A DNA stretch of 45,619 nt, from the NCBI RefSeq assembly GCF_035474595.1, contig NZ_DATIND010000099.1, positions 1 to 45,619 of the forward strand, written 5' to 3'. A model generated the notes under the pieces. That model was not told the DNA's origin and did no database searches. It saw only the letters and a list, made by a program, of their open reading frames with translations. A program made the position numbers and the translations under genes. Within the stretch, counting starts at the first letter, position 1. The number at the start of each line of letters is the position of its first letter. This document shows, one piece after another, positions 1-7,466 of the stretch. This DNA is from Longimicrobium sp. (GTDB lineage Bacteria; Gemmatimonadota; Gemmatimonadetes; Longimicrobiales; Longimicrobiaceae).

Positions 1-10
1 GGCACTCGGA

Positions 11-125
11 ACTCAGCACTCAGCACTCAGCACTCAGCACTCAGCACTCAGCACTCAGCACTCAGCACTCAGCACTCAGCACTCAGCACTCAGCACTCAG
101 CACTCAGCACTCAGCACTCAGCACT
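11..125. repeat. Heptanucleotide tandem array (unit CACTCAG)
   Basis: About 16 near-perfect copies of the 7-bp unit CACTCAG run without spacers from near the window edge to 18 bp before the SDR start codon. There is no alternation of repeat and unique spacer, so it is not a CRISPR array. It resembles in unit length the arrays that bracket the four-helix-bundle gene near 34.6-35.1 kb. It may continue, or have a partner array, upstream of the window. Confidence 0.95.
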
Positions 126-142
126 TTTCACCCCGGAGCCCG

Positions 143-910
143 ATGCGTCTCGAAAACAAGGTCATCTTCGTAACCGGCGGCGGCAGCGGCATGGGCCGCG
201 TGGCCGCCGAGGCGTTCTGCCGCGAGGGCGCGCGCGTGGCCGTGGCCGACGTGACGGAGGACGCGGGGCGCGAGGCCGCCGACGCCGCGAAGGCCGCCGG
301 CGGCGACGCCTTCTTCGTGCGCTGCGACGTGTCGAAGGAGAGCGACGTGCGCGACGCCATCGCCGCCACGGTCGAGCGCTTCGGGCGGCTGGACGTGCTG
401 TACAACAACGCGGGGATCATGATGGAGCAGGACCGCTCCGTCGTCGACACCGACGAGTCCGTGTGGGACCGCACGCTCGGCGTGAACGTCAAGGGGATCT
501 ACTTCTGCTGCAAGTACGGCATCCCCCAGATGGTGAAGGGCGGCGGCGGGTCGGTCATCAACATCGCCAGCTTCGTGGCGCTGGTGGGGTGCAGCGTGCC
601 GCAGGACGCGTACACGGCCAGCAAGGGCGCGGTCATCGCCCTCACCAAGTCGCTGGCCGTGCAGTTCGGGCCACAGGGGGTGCGCACCAACGCGCTCTGC
701 CCCGGCCCCATCGAAACGCCGCTGATGACGGAGTGGCTGCTCTCCGACCCCGAGGCCAAGCGCATCCGCCTGGCGCGCAATCCGTCGGGCCGCTTCGGGC
801 GCCCCGAGGACATCGTGAACGCGGGGATCTACCTGGCCAGCGACGAGAGCACGTGGACGAACGGCGCCGAGATCGTGATCGACGGCGGCATCACCAGCAA
901 CTACTTCTGA
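143..910 (+). CDS. SDR family NAD(P)-dependent oxidoreductase
   Basis: A classical short-chain dehydrogenase of 255 aa, the usual family length. The Rossmann glycine motif TGGGSGMG is at residues 11-18, with an acidic residue (D36) after beta-2 that usually favours NAD over NADP. The NNAG motif is at 88-91, a catalytic serine near 143, and the YxxxK pair is Y157/K161. The start follows a GGAG ribosome binding site. The substrate cannot be told from sequence. It lies upstream of a gamma-glutamyl-GABA-hydrolase-like protein and an aldehyde dehydrogenase on the same strand, so a role in amine or aldehyde catabolism is possible, but a 0.5-kb repeat-bearing gap separates it from them. Confidence 0.93.
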   Translation: MRLENKVIFVTGGGSGMGRVAAEAFCREGARVAVADVTEDAGREAADAAKAAGGDAFFVRCDVSKESDVRDAIAATVERFGRLDVLYNNAGIMMEQDRSVVDTDESVWDRTLGVNVKGIYFCCKYGIPQMVKGGGGSVINIASFVALVGCSVPQDAYTASKGAVIALTKSLAVQFGPQGVRTNALCPGPIETPLMTEWLLSDPEAKRIRLARNPSGRFGRPEDIVNAGIYLASDESTWTNGAEIVIDGGITSNYF

Positions 911-1426
911 CCGTGCGGCGCGGGGGATGAACGGCAACGGCGGGTTTGGGCGTGTTTGGCGCCGAGGCGCCAAACCGGGCTGCGCGCGCGGTAGGCAACG
1001 ATACGACCGTTGCCAACCGCGCCGGGCCCCCGCCGCGCCCGGCATCCCGTCGATCCTCCCGCATCCGCGCACGCACGGCGGCGTCCCGGCCCTTCGGGCG
1101 CGCATCCCTCCCGCGGGTGCGCGCCCGATCGCCCGCGCCGCCCTCTCCCCGCGCCTGGGAGCGCTCGCCCTCTCCCGTTCCGGGCGAGGGGGGCTGTCCA
1201 GCATCGGCGCCGCCTGCATCCTCCGATCGCCCCCATCCTTCCGCGTGCCGGTGATGCCGGGGAAACGAGCCGGGCGGGCAGGATGCGGCCCCGCGGCACC
1301 GATCTCGTCCAGCTACCTCTCCCGGTACGGGAGAGGTGGAGGGCCTAAGCCGGCCGGAGAGGGCGCGGCGCCGCGGACGCGCTCATCACCCATCGATCGC
1401 ACCGTCAGCCGCGCCGGAGGCCGCCC
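911..1426. other. Intergenic region with GC-rich palindromes
   Basis: No convincing gene is visible in these 516 bp. The stretch is dominated by low-complexity CG-rich sequence with imperfect inverted repeats. One lies at 1167-1190. A perfect one lies at 1315-1337: two 10-bp arms (ACCTCTCCCG and its complement) around a 3-bp GTA loop. A fragment resembling the GGCGGGCAGGAT end of the dispersed element at 2230 and 10500 appears near 1272-1284. Confidence 0.6.
1315..1337. repeat. Perfect 10-bp inverted repeat, REP-like
   Basis: The arms ACCTCTCCCG and CGGGAGAGGT are exact complements around GTA. Palindromes rich in CTCCCG/CGGGAG recur in other spacers (2230-2400, 10370-10400, 10500-10570, 12123-12153). 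This makes it a member of a dispersed family rather than a gene-specific operator. Confidence 0.75.
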
Positions 1427-2221
1427 ATGAGCCGCCCGCGCATCGGCGTGGCGCCATGCTTTTTCCACGCGGACCCGCAGCGGCCCATCTTCAAGGGCAA
1501 GACGCTGCTGTACGCGGAGGAATCGCTCACGCACTGGCTGCAGCGCGGCGGCGCGCTTCCGCTCATCCTCCCCACTCCCGCGGGCGACGTCACCCTCGGC
1601 GACCTGCTGGGCGAGGTGGAGGGGCTGGTGCTGCAGGGCGGCTCCGACGTGTGCCCCGGCTGCTACGGCGAGGAGCCGCTGAAGCCCGAGTGGGGCGGCG
1701 ACTCCATCCGCGACCAGCACGAGATCGCGCTGGTGCGCGCCTGCCTCGAGCGCGACATCCCCGTCCTGGGCGTGTGCCGCGGGATGCAGATCATGAACGT
1801 GGCGCTGGGCGGTTCGCTCTGGCAGGACCTGGCCACGCAGAACCCCGCCTGCCGCACGCACCGCGACTGGAACGTGTACGACCAGCTTTTCCACGAGGTG
1901 CGCTTCGAGCCGGATTCGTGGATCGCGCGGCTGTACGACGGCGCGCAGGGCGGCCGCGTGAACACCGTCCACCACCAGGGCCTCCGCCGCCTGGGCGAGG
2001 GCCTGCGCGTGGAGGCCGCCAGCCCCGACGACGGCGTGGTCGAGGCGGTGCGCTACGACCCCGCCGGCGACGGCGACCCGGACTCGGCGCGCCCGTGGGC
2101 GTACGGCGTGCAGTGGCACCCCGAGTTCCAGGACCCGGCCGACGCCACGCTCCTGCACGGCACCCCCGTCCTCGCCGCCTTCCTCCGCGCGGTGGAGATG
2201 CGGAGAGGAGCGAAAACCTGA
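1427..2221 (+). CDS. Gamma-glutamyl-gamma-aminobutyrate hydrolase family protein (peptidase C26)
   Basis: A 264-aa class I glutamine-amidotransferase-like hydrolase of the PuuD/peptidase C26 type. The nucleophile is C117 in GVCRGMQ (residues 115-121) and the His/Glu partners are H231 and E233 in QWHPEF (229-234). Family members release glutamate from gamma-glutamyl-GABA in the glutamylated putrescine pathway. An excellent SD (GGAGG) precedes the ATG. The next gene is an aldehyde dehydrogenase, the enzyme that would make the gamma-glutamyl-GABA substrate, which supports the assignment. The exact substrate is inferred, and other gamma-glutamyl amides are possible. Confidence 0.9.
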   Translation: MSRPRIGVAPCFFHADPQRPIFKGKTLLYAEESLTHWLQRGGALPLILPTPAGDVTLGDLLGEVEGLVLQGGSDVCPGCYGEEPLKPEWGGDSIRDQHEIALVRACLERDIPVLGVCRGMQIMNVALGGSLWQDLATQNPACRTHRDWNVYDQLFHEVRFEPDSWIARLYDGAQGGRVNTVHHQGLRRLGEGLRVEAASPDDGVVEAVRYDPAGDGDPDSARPWAYGVQWHPEFQDPADATLLHGTPVLAAFLRAVEMRRGAKT

Positions 2222-2228
2222 GCCCGAG

Positions 2229-2400
2229 CTTAGTTCTCCCCCTCCCCCGCGGAGCGGGCGGAGGGGGCCGGGGGGAAGGGGGCCCAGCCAGGCGGGCAAG
2301 ATGCATCCAGAGTGCGCCGAAGCCTCTTCGCACATTGAGGTCTCCCCCTCCCCCAGTCGGGTTTGGGGACGGGGCCGGGGGGAGAGGGGCTGGATGCCGG
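2229..2400. repeat. Composite GC-rich hairpin element between hydrolase and dehydrogenase
   Basis: Two adjacent G/C-run palindromes lie here. The first (about 2230-2310) shares over 60 bp with the spacer at 10500-10568: AGTTCTCCCC, then CGGAGCGGGCGGAGG, then a GGCGGGCA(A/G)GAT end. The second (about 2339-2392) has CCCCTCCCCCA pairing with a G-rich arm. In an mRNA covering both genes they would form strong hairpins and could stabilise or attenuate the message. Confidence 0.7.
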
Positions 2401-2458
2401 GCGACGGCGATCCCTGTGGCTCGCGTCGATGTAGACCCACGAAGAAGGTGTGATCCCC

Positions 2459-3835
2459 ATGCTGCAGGTCGTGAATCCCGCCACCGAAGAGGTGATCCGG
2501 GAGCTGGACGAGGACACCCCCGAAACGCTGCGCCAGAAGGCGGGGACCGCGCGCGAGCACCAGCCGGCGTGGGCCGCGCGCCCCGTGGCCGAGCGCGTGG
2601 CGTGCGCCCGCCGCTTCGGCGAGCTGCTGGCCGCGGAAGCCGACCATCTCGCCGCAACGCTCACCAGCGAGATGGGGAAGCCGATCCGCCAGGCGCGCGG
2701 CGAGCTCTCCGCCATGGCCGCGCGCATCGGCTTTTTCGCGGAGCAGACGGAGCGCGCCGTGGCCGACGAGGTCGTGCAGTCCGAAGGGACGGAGGAGCGG
2801 ATCCGCTGGGAGCCGCTGGGGGTCGTCGCCAACATCTCCGCGTGGAACTACCCGTACTTCGTGGGCTCCAACGTCTTCCTCCCCGCGCTGCTCACGGGGA
2901 ACGCCGTACTGTACAAGCCGTCGGAGTTCGCCACGCTCACGGGGCTGGCCATCGCCGACCTGCTGTACCGCGCCGGCATCCCGCGCGAGGTGTTCGCGCC
3001 CGTCGTCGGCGCCGGTCCGGTCGGCGCGTCCCTGCTGGAGCAGCGGATCGACGGCGTGTTCTTCACCGGCTCGTACGGCACCGGGCGCCGCATCGCCGAG
3101 ACGGTGGCGGGGCGGCTCATTCGCGTGCAGCTGGAGCTGGGCGGCAAGGACCCGGCGTACGTCTGCGACGACGTGGACGTCGCCGCGGCGGCCGCGGCGA
3201 CGGCAGAGGGCGCGTTCTACAACGCCGGCCAGAGCTGCTGCGCGGTCGAGCGCGTGTACGTCCACCGCTCCATCGCCCGCGAGTTCACGGAGGCCTTCGT
3301 GGAGGCGGTGCGCGGCTACGCGGTCGGCGACCCGGCGGACGAGGCGACGTACGTGGGCCCGCTGGCGCGCAGGCCGCAGCTGGACGTGCTGCGCGAGCAG
3401 GTGGACGACGCCGTCCGCCGCGGCGCCACGCTGCTGGCAGGCGGCCGGGCGCGCGAGGGGCGGGGATGGTTCTGGGAGCCGACGGTGCTGGCCGGCGCGA
3501 CGCACGAGATGAAGGTGATGCGCGACGAGACCTTCGGCCCCGTCATCGGCATCATGGAGGTGGAGGGGGACGAGGACGCGGTGCGGCGGATGAACGACAC
3601 CGAGTACGGGCTGACGGCGGCCGTCTACACCCCCGACCGCGACCGCGCCGAGCGCGTGCTGCGGCAGGTGGACGCGGGCACCGTCTACTGGAACTGCTGC
3701 GACCGCGTCAGCCCGCGCCTCCCGTGGACCGGCCGCCGCCACTCCGGAATCGGCTCCACGCTCGGGACCATCGGCATCCGCGCGTTCGTGCAGCCCAAGG
3801 CGTATCACCTGAACCCGACCTGCGGCATCGCCTGA
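2459..3835 (+). CDS. NAD(P)-dependent aldehyde dehydrogenase
   Basis: An aldehyde dehydrogenase superfamily protein of 458 aa, at the short end of the family's usual range. The cofactor-binding motif NISAWNYP is at residues 125-132 and the conserved lysine lies in LYKPSEF. The catalytic Glu (E226) is in LELGGKD and the catalytic Cys (C260) in GQSC. The ATG is preceded by a GAAGG sequence; an in-frame GTG 9 bp upstream is an alternative start. Oxidation of gamma-glutamyl-aminobutyraldehyde or another amine-derived aldehyde is inferred from the adjacent hydrolase. Succinate-semialdehyde dehydrogenase activity is a reasonable alternative. Confidence 0.92.
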   Translation: MLQVVNPATEEVIRELDEDTPETLRQKAGTAREHQPAWAARPVAERVACARRFGELLAAEADHLAATLTSEMGKPIRQARGELSAMAARIGFFAEQTERAVADEVVQSEGTEERIRWEPLGVVANISAWNYPYFVGSNVFLPALLTGNAVLYKPSEFATLTGLAIADLLYRAGIPREVFAPVVGAGPVGASLLEQRIDGVFFTGSYGTGRRIAETVAGRLIRVQLELGGKDPAYVCDDVDVAAAAAATAEGAFYNAGQSCCAVERVYVHRSIAREFTEAFVEAVRGYAVGDPADEATYVGPLARRPQLDVLREQVDDAVRRGATLLAGGRAREGRGWFWEPTVLAGATHEMKVMRDETFGPVIGIMEVEGDEDAVRRMNDTEYGLTAAVYTPDRDRAERVLRQVDAGTVYWNCCDRVSPRLPWTGRRHSGIGSTLGTIGIRAFVQPKAYHLNPTCGIA

Positions 3836-3885
3836 TCGCCGATATGCGCTCGCGGGCGGCTTAGGCCGCCCGCGCTCCTGTGGAG

Positions 3886-4563
3886 TCACGCATTCTTGTT
3901 TGCGATCTCCGCTCCGACGTAGGCTAGGAGCATTCCGCGGAGCCAAAAAAGCAAGCCAAGCCCGTAGGACGGCAGCAATACGAACCAAGGAAAACGATGG
4001 ACATTCCACGCAAGGAAGGCGGCGTGGAAGATTCCCACCAGACTCCCGAAGAACAGGAAGAACAGGAAGGACTTCATCCACCAGTCGCGAATAGTGTTCA
4101 TCCATTGAGAATTGGTTTCCCTCTCCAGATATCGCTCCACACTGATAGCATTGGGCGGCGACAGAAGGTACTCCAGATCCATCTCGTACGCTTTGGGCAG
4201 CCGGTACCGAAGATCCTCCGAGATTGCGTTCATCAGGATTTCGGCGCCGACCATGGTGGCGACGACCAGGTAGAACAGGGCACCAAGTAGGGGAGGACCT
4301 GCGAGCAGGAGCAGTGAGATCTCACTAAGCTTGAACGATGCGATCTCTCCCTCCTTTATGATCCCGGCCGAGATGAGGTAACACAGGATCCAGACAAGCA
4401 CGAATCCAATGACCAGCCGGTTGAAAGACCGCATGGCCTCAGCGTGATTGTCGCGGAACATCGCGATCAGTTCGCCCAACGAGTGCTCGTTCTCCGGGGC
4501 TCGCACTGCATACAGCGCTGCGATCTTCTCGCGGATGCCCTGCTTTACGAGGGTTGCCGTCAT
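3886..4563 (-). CDS. Hypothetical integral membrane protein
   Basis: About 225 aa with four clear hydrophobic segments: a pair after a 50-residue charged N-terminus and a second pair near the C-terminus. A charged loop of some 70 residues, containing a YLLSPPNAISVERYL stretch, lies between the pairs. I do not recognise the family. Codon use and base composition are visibly AT-richer than in the neighbours (AAA, TTT and ATT codons are common). It lies alone between a plus-strand dehydrogenase and a minus-strand secreted protein, which suggests acquisition by transfer. The ATG at 4563 is preferred; an in-frame TTG at 4581 would add six residues. Confidence 0.75.
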   Translation of the reverse strand: MTATLVKQGIREKIAALYAVRAPENEHSLGELIAMFRDNHAEAMRSFNRLVIGFVLVWILCYLISAGIIKEGEIASFKLSEISLLLLAGPPLLGALFYLVVATMVGAEILMNAISEDLRYRLPKAYEMDLEYLLSPPNAISVERYLERETNSQWMNTIRDWWMKSFLFFLFFGSLVGIFHAAFLAWNVHRFPWFVLLPSYGLGLLFWLRGMLLAYVGAEIANKNA

Positions 4564-4855
4564 TTTGCTCTCGAGGCTCAAAGGGAAAGGGATTCTACTG
4601 CCCCGACTTCACTTTCGCCGCTTGGCCGATCACTCTAACTCGCGCAGGCAAGCTCCAACTCGTCGCCCTTGCCGTCAATGTCCACCCTCAGCTGTGGTTG
4701 CGGGGGGGGGCGGATGCAGATATACGCAGTTCTGATGTCCATTCTCCACCACACTGATTTGCCGCCTCCGACACGGCTTCTTAGGGGCCGTGCATGAGCA
4801 AGGGTGACGATGAGCGGGAGTGGGACAGGGTTTCACCTGTAAAGGATCGATCCTC
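4564..4855. other. Intergenic, nothing recognised
   Basis: These 292 bp continue the moderate-GC composition of the preceding membrane-protein gene and include a run of ten G residues near 4700. No gene, terminator-like stem or repeat family member was found. Confidence 0.5.
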
Positions 4856-5359
4856 CTACTCTCCGCACGCGAAGGGGATCGTGGCGGTGACGGGCGCGCC
4901 GGCGGGGGTCTGGCCGGTGATGCGCGCGGAGAGGCGCAGGCGCGAGCAGCCGGTGCCGTACAGCCAGAAGGCCACGTACGTCCGCCCCTGCGTGGTGATG
5001 ATCCCCGTCTCCTGCGAGCGCTGGAAGGTGGTGCGGCCGCGCTCCGTGACCGTCAGCTCCACCTTCCGCTCGGGGAGGTAGCTCCCCGCCTCGCCGGTGA
5101 CGACGGCGACCACGAGGGTGGCGTTGGACGAGCCGCCCGCGCGGCCCTCGCCCGCCGGCGTGTTCCACAGGTCCACCGGGCGCGCGATCAGGTCCGGCGA
5201 GAAGGTGCCCTTGTCGGTGTAGAACAGCATCGCCCGCAGCGAAAGGCGGTACGGCGGCGGCGCGGCGGGCGCGCGCGCGGCGGCGTCGGCGCGCGGGAGG
5301 ACCGCCGCCGCGAGCAGCGCGGCGGCCGGCAGGATCCGCTTCATTCTCATCGGCATCAT
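4856..5359 (-). CDS. Hypothetical secreted protein
   Basis: A 167-aa protein with an N-terminal signal peptide (Met/Arg-rich start, then AAALLAAAVLPRADA), so probably periplasmic. The mature part is beta-rich, with repeated Thr/Val stretches and a C-terminal disulphide candidate (Cys in GTGCSRL and in PFACGE). No family is recognised. Several in-frame Met codons open the gene; the one at 5344 (MKRILPA) gives the neatest signal peptide and is equally likely. It is followed on the same strand by other small secreted proteins of similar size. Confidence 0.7.
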   Translation of the reverse strand: MMPMRMKRILPAAALLAAAVLPRADAAARAPAAPPPYRLSLRAMLFYTDKGTFSPDLIARPVDLWNTPAGEGRAGGSSNATLVVAVVTGEAGSYLPERKVELTVTERGRTTFQRSQETGIITTQGRTYVAFWLYGTGCSRLRLSARITGQTPAGAPVTATIPFACGE

Positions 5360-5393
5360 CGGTTCGGGGAAGTGGGAAAGGCGGGAGAACGGC

Positions 5394-5768
5394 TCATCTC
5401 ATCCGGTTCATGTCGATCCGGAACTCGGCTTCGCGGCCCAGGCTCAGGCGTACGCGCCGCGAGTCGATCACGAAGCCGTTGGGGCGCTCCCGCACCGTCA
5501 GCAGCACCCACCCCGCGTCGCTCACCGGCACCACCAGGTGCGCGGTGCCGCGGGGGTTCACCGTGCCCAGCAGCTGCGGCGCGCTATCCGCGATGCCGTT
5601 GAAGTACACGTCCAGCGGGCGCGCCGAGGGGTTGTCGACCAGCACCACGCACCGGCCCTGGCAGGGCTCGGCGGCGGCGGCGGGGGGGCCGGCCGCGCGG
5701 GGCTGAGTGGCGCAGGCGGCCAGCAGCGCCGCGGCGAGCGGAAGCGTGTGAAAGATTCGCATGGGCAT
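5394..5768 (-). CDS. Hypothetical lipoprotein
   Basis: About 124 aa beginning with a type II signal peptide: MPMRIFHT, a hydrophobic core, then lipobox LAAC, so it should be anchored to a membrane. The mature domain reads like a small beta-sandwich (VVLVDNPSARPLDVYFNG, VLLTVRERPNGF) that may be a ribosome-binding-independent envelope protein. The start was chosen for the lipobox; an in-frame ATG at 5762 is possible. The leader contains a pyrimidine-rich CCCCATCCCC variant of the CATCTCCATC motif rather than an SD. Function unknown. Confidence 0.72.
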   Translation of the reverse strand: MPMRIFHTLPLAAALLAACATQPRAAGPPAAAAEPCQGRCVVLVDNPSARPLDVYFNGIADSAPQLLGTVNPRGTAHLVVPVSDAGWVLLTVRERPNGFVIDSRRVRLSLGREAEFRIDMNRMR

Positions 5769-6014
5769 TCGGGGGGATGGGGATCGGGAGCGAATCGCGC
5801 CGGGACGCGCATCCTCGCGGCAACGCGCGTGCCGACTGGAGGATGTGGGGATGGCGATCGCTCGCGGGCGATGCGGCGCATGGGCCCGCCCCCCCCCCCG
5901 GCGCGCGCATCCGCGTCCACGCCGGAGTCCATGCATCCCGGCGGAGACGCGGGCTCGCGCTCCGCCATCATCATCCGCCTCCTTCCCGATCTTCGCCAGC
6001 CGGTGCCGGGGGCG

Positions 6015-6647
6015 TCAGGGCTTCGCGCCCAGGTCGCCGGACTTGGACCGGGCACCCGCGGACACGACGGCGCTGGCGTCGTCCTCTTCATCCGCATCCG
6101 TGCCGTCCACGCCGGTGACGCGGAACGAATCCAGCGCCCGCGCGGCGATCTCCTCGTCGCGCGGGCCGGGGCGCACGCGGACCGCGAGCACCATCCACGC
6201 CACCACCGGACCCTGGCGCGAGACCGACAGGTCCATCTGTGTCCGCACCTGGCGCCCGTCGGCCGCGAAGACGACGGGCGTGCGCAGCGTCACGCGGTCG
6301 TCGCGCACGATCTCGGCCGGCTCGCCGTCCAGGCGCATGTTGCCGGCGGCCTGCAGCATCGCGGCGCGCATGATCTGCAGCACCGCGCGGCGTGTGGCGA
6401 TGCTCGTGTCGTTCAGCTCGCGGCTCAGCCCCATGCGGAGCACCATCACCGCGCCGGCGTTGTTCCCGAACACGTAGGTCCGCAGCTGGTACCCGTTCCC
6501 CGCGGCGTCCCTCGTGGACAGGAAGCGGTAGCGGGCGGGGAGCACCAGGTCGTAGCCGGCGCCGTGGTACACGGAGTCGCCCCGCTGCGCGTGGAGCGGG
6601 GCCGCGGCGGCGCAGAGCGCCAGGGCGAGCGCGATTCGAATCCGCAT
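6015..6647 (-). CDS. Hypothetical secreted protein
   Basis: A 210-aa protein with a clear Sec signal peptide (MRIRIALALALCAAAA, cleavage near LHA-Q). The mature part has alternating beta/alpha character: GAGYDLVLPARYRF, then a region with RRAVLQIMRAAMLQAAGNM, then TPVVFAADGR. It ends in a low-complexity acidic and Ser/Ala-rich tail. No family is recognised. It sits in a run of minus-strand small secreted proteins. A longer upstream extension in the same frame lacks coding character. Confidence 0.7.
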   Translation of the reverse strand: MRIRIALALALCAAAAPLHAQRGDSVYHGAGYDLVLPARYRFLSTRDAAGNGYQLRTYVFGNNAGAVMVLRMGLSRELNDTSIATRRAVLQIMRAAMLQAAGNMRLDGEPAEIVRDDRVTLRTPVVFAADGRQVRTQMDLSVSRQGPVVAWMVLAVRVRPGPRDEEIAARALDSFRVTGVDGTDADEEDDASAVVSAGARSKSGDLGAKP

Positions 6648-6976
6648 GTGCTTTTCTCGCAAGATGAAGGGAAGAGCGGGGAGATGCGGTGGGTGCCACG
6701 TGGATGCCGCCGTCGCACACCGGCCGCGCGGGGTCCGACAAGGCACGTCGCGGACCGTAGACGGCCCACGCCGCCCATCTTCAAGCGAATATTGGAGATG
6801 CGGAATAGCTGAATGGGAGCGGCCGCCTCGGGTCCACGCCTCGGGCGAGACACGGAACGGCCAAGGTGGGACAGCGGCGTCCCGGCGGAAGGCGGCGTGG
6901 AGACGGCGGAGGCAGAGACGGAGCGCCCCCGGACGCGGGTGCGTGCGGGGGCGCGGAAATCGTCCTCGCGGCCGCG
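6648..6976. other. Intergenic, probable leader/promoter region
   Basis: Contains a relatively AT-rich stretch near 6780-6812 with ATTGGAGATG at 6791-6800. On the minus strand this reads as the CATCTCCAA(T) pyrimidine motif seen before several other minus-strand genes. No gene is convincing. Confidence 0.4.
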
Positions 6977-7411
6977 TCAGCGCGCGGGCGGCGATGCGGC
7001 GCCCACCCAGCTCACGTCGAAGCCGCGCACCTGTGACTGGAAGACATGCGCGCGGACGGCGGGGTCCTGGCGCACCACCGAGTCCGCTTCCGCCTGCGAC
7101 GCCGCGCGAAACACGATCAGCGCCGCGTTGTCCCAGTAATCGCCCTTCATCCCGCCGGCCAGGATGGCGCGCCCGGCGCGGCGCTGCTCGTCCCAGTAGC
7201 GCACGTGCCCGTCCAGCGCCGCGTTGGCGGCGCTGTCGCTGGGCCAGCGCCCGGTTTCCTTCCACTGCGCGTACAGGTCCCACCGCAGCCGCAGCAGAAC
7301 CACGTACGCGGGCTCCGCGGCGGGGCGGGCGCGCGCGGCGGAGGTCCACGCGCTCCCTGCGGCGGCGGCGGCGAAGCACAGGACGAGGGCGATCTTCAGG
7401 CGTGCGCGCAC
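6977..7411 (-). CDS. Secreted YciI-like domain protein
   Basis: 144 aa, starting with GTG after a GAAGAGAG sequence. A signal peptide (MRARLKIALVLCFAAAAAGS) precedes a domain resembling the YciI/YCII dimeric ferredoxin-like fold: Y-V-V-L-L-R opening, GHVRYW, RAILAGG, ALIVFRAASQAEADSVVRQDPAV. YciI proteins are usually cytoplasmic and of uncertain enzymatic role, so an exported version is slightly unusual. It precedes two other exported unknowns on the same strand. Confidence 0.75.
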   Translation of the reverse strand: MRARLKIALVLCFAAAAAGSAWTSAARARPAAEPAYVVLLRLRWDLYAQWKETGRWPSDSAANAALDGHVRYWDEQRRAGRAILAGGMKGDYWDNAALIVFRAASQAEADSVVRQDPAVRAHVFQSQVRGFDVSWVGAASPPAR

Positions 7412-7466
7412 GTTCTCTCTTCGGAATTCTCAGTGATGGAAAGATCTCGGACCCGGCGGCGACGCG

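Noticed and set aside
1-125. Possible CRISPR array
   Set aside because: The 7-bp units are adjacent without unique spacers, and no cas genes are nearby.
1313-4105. Long minus-strand open frame opposite the hydrolase and dehydrogenase genes
   Set aside because: It is a GC-rich antisense shadow with no recognisable domain; the plus-strand genes have catalytic motifs and ribosome binding sites.
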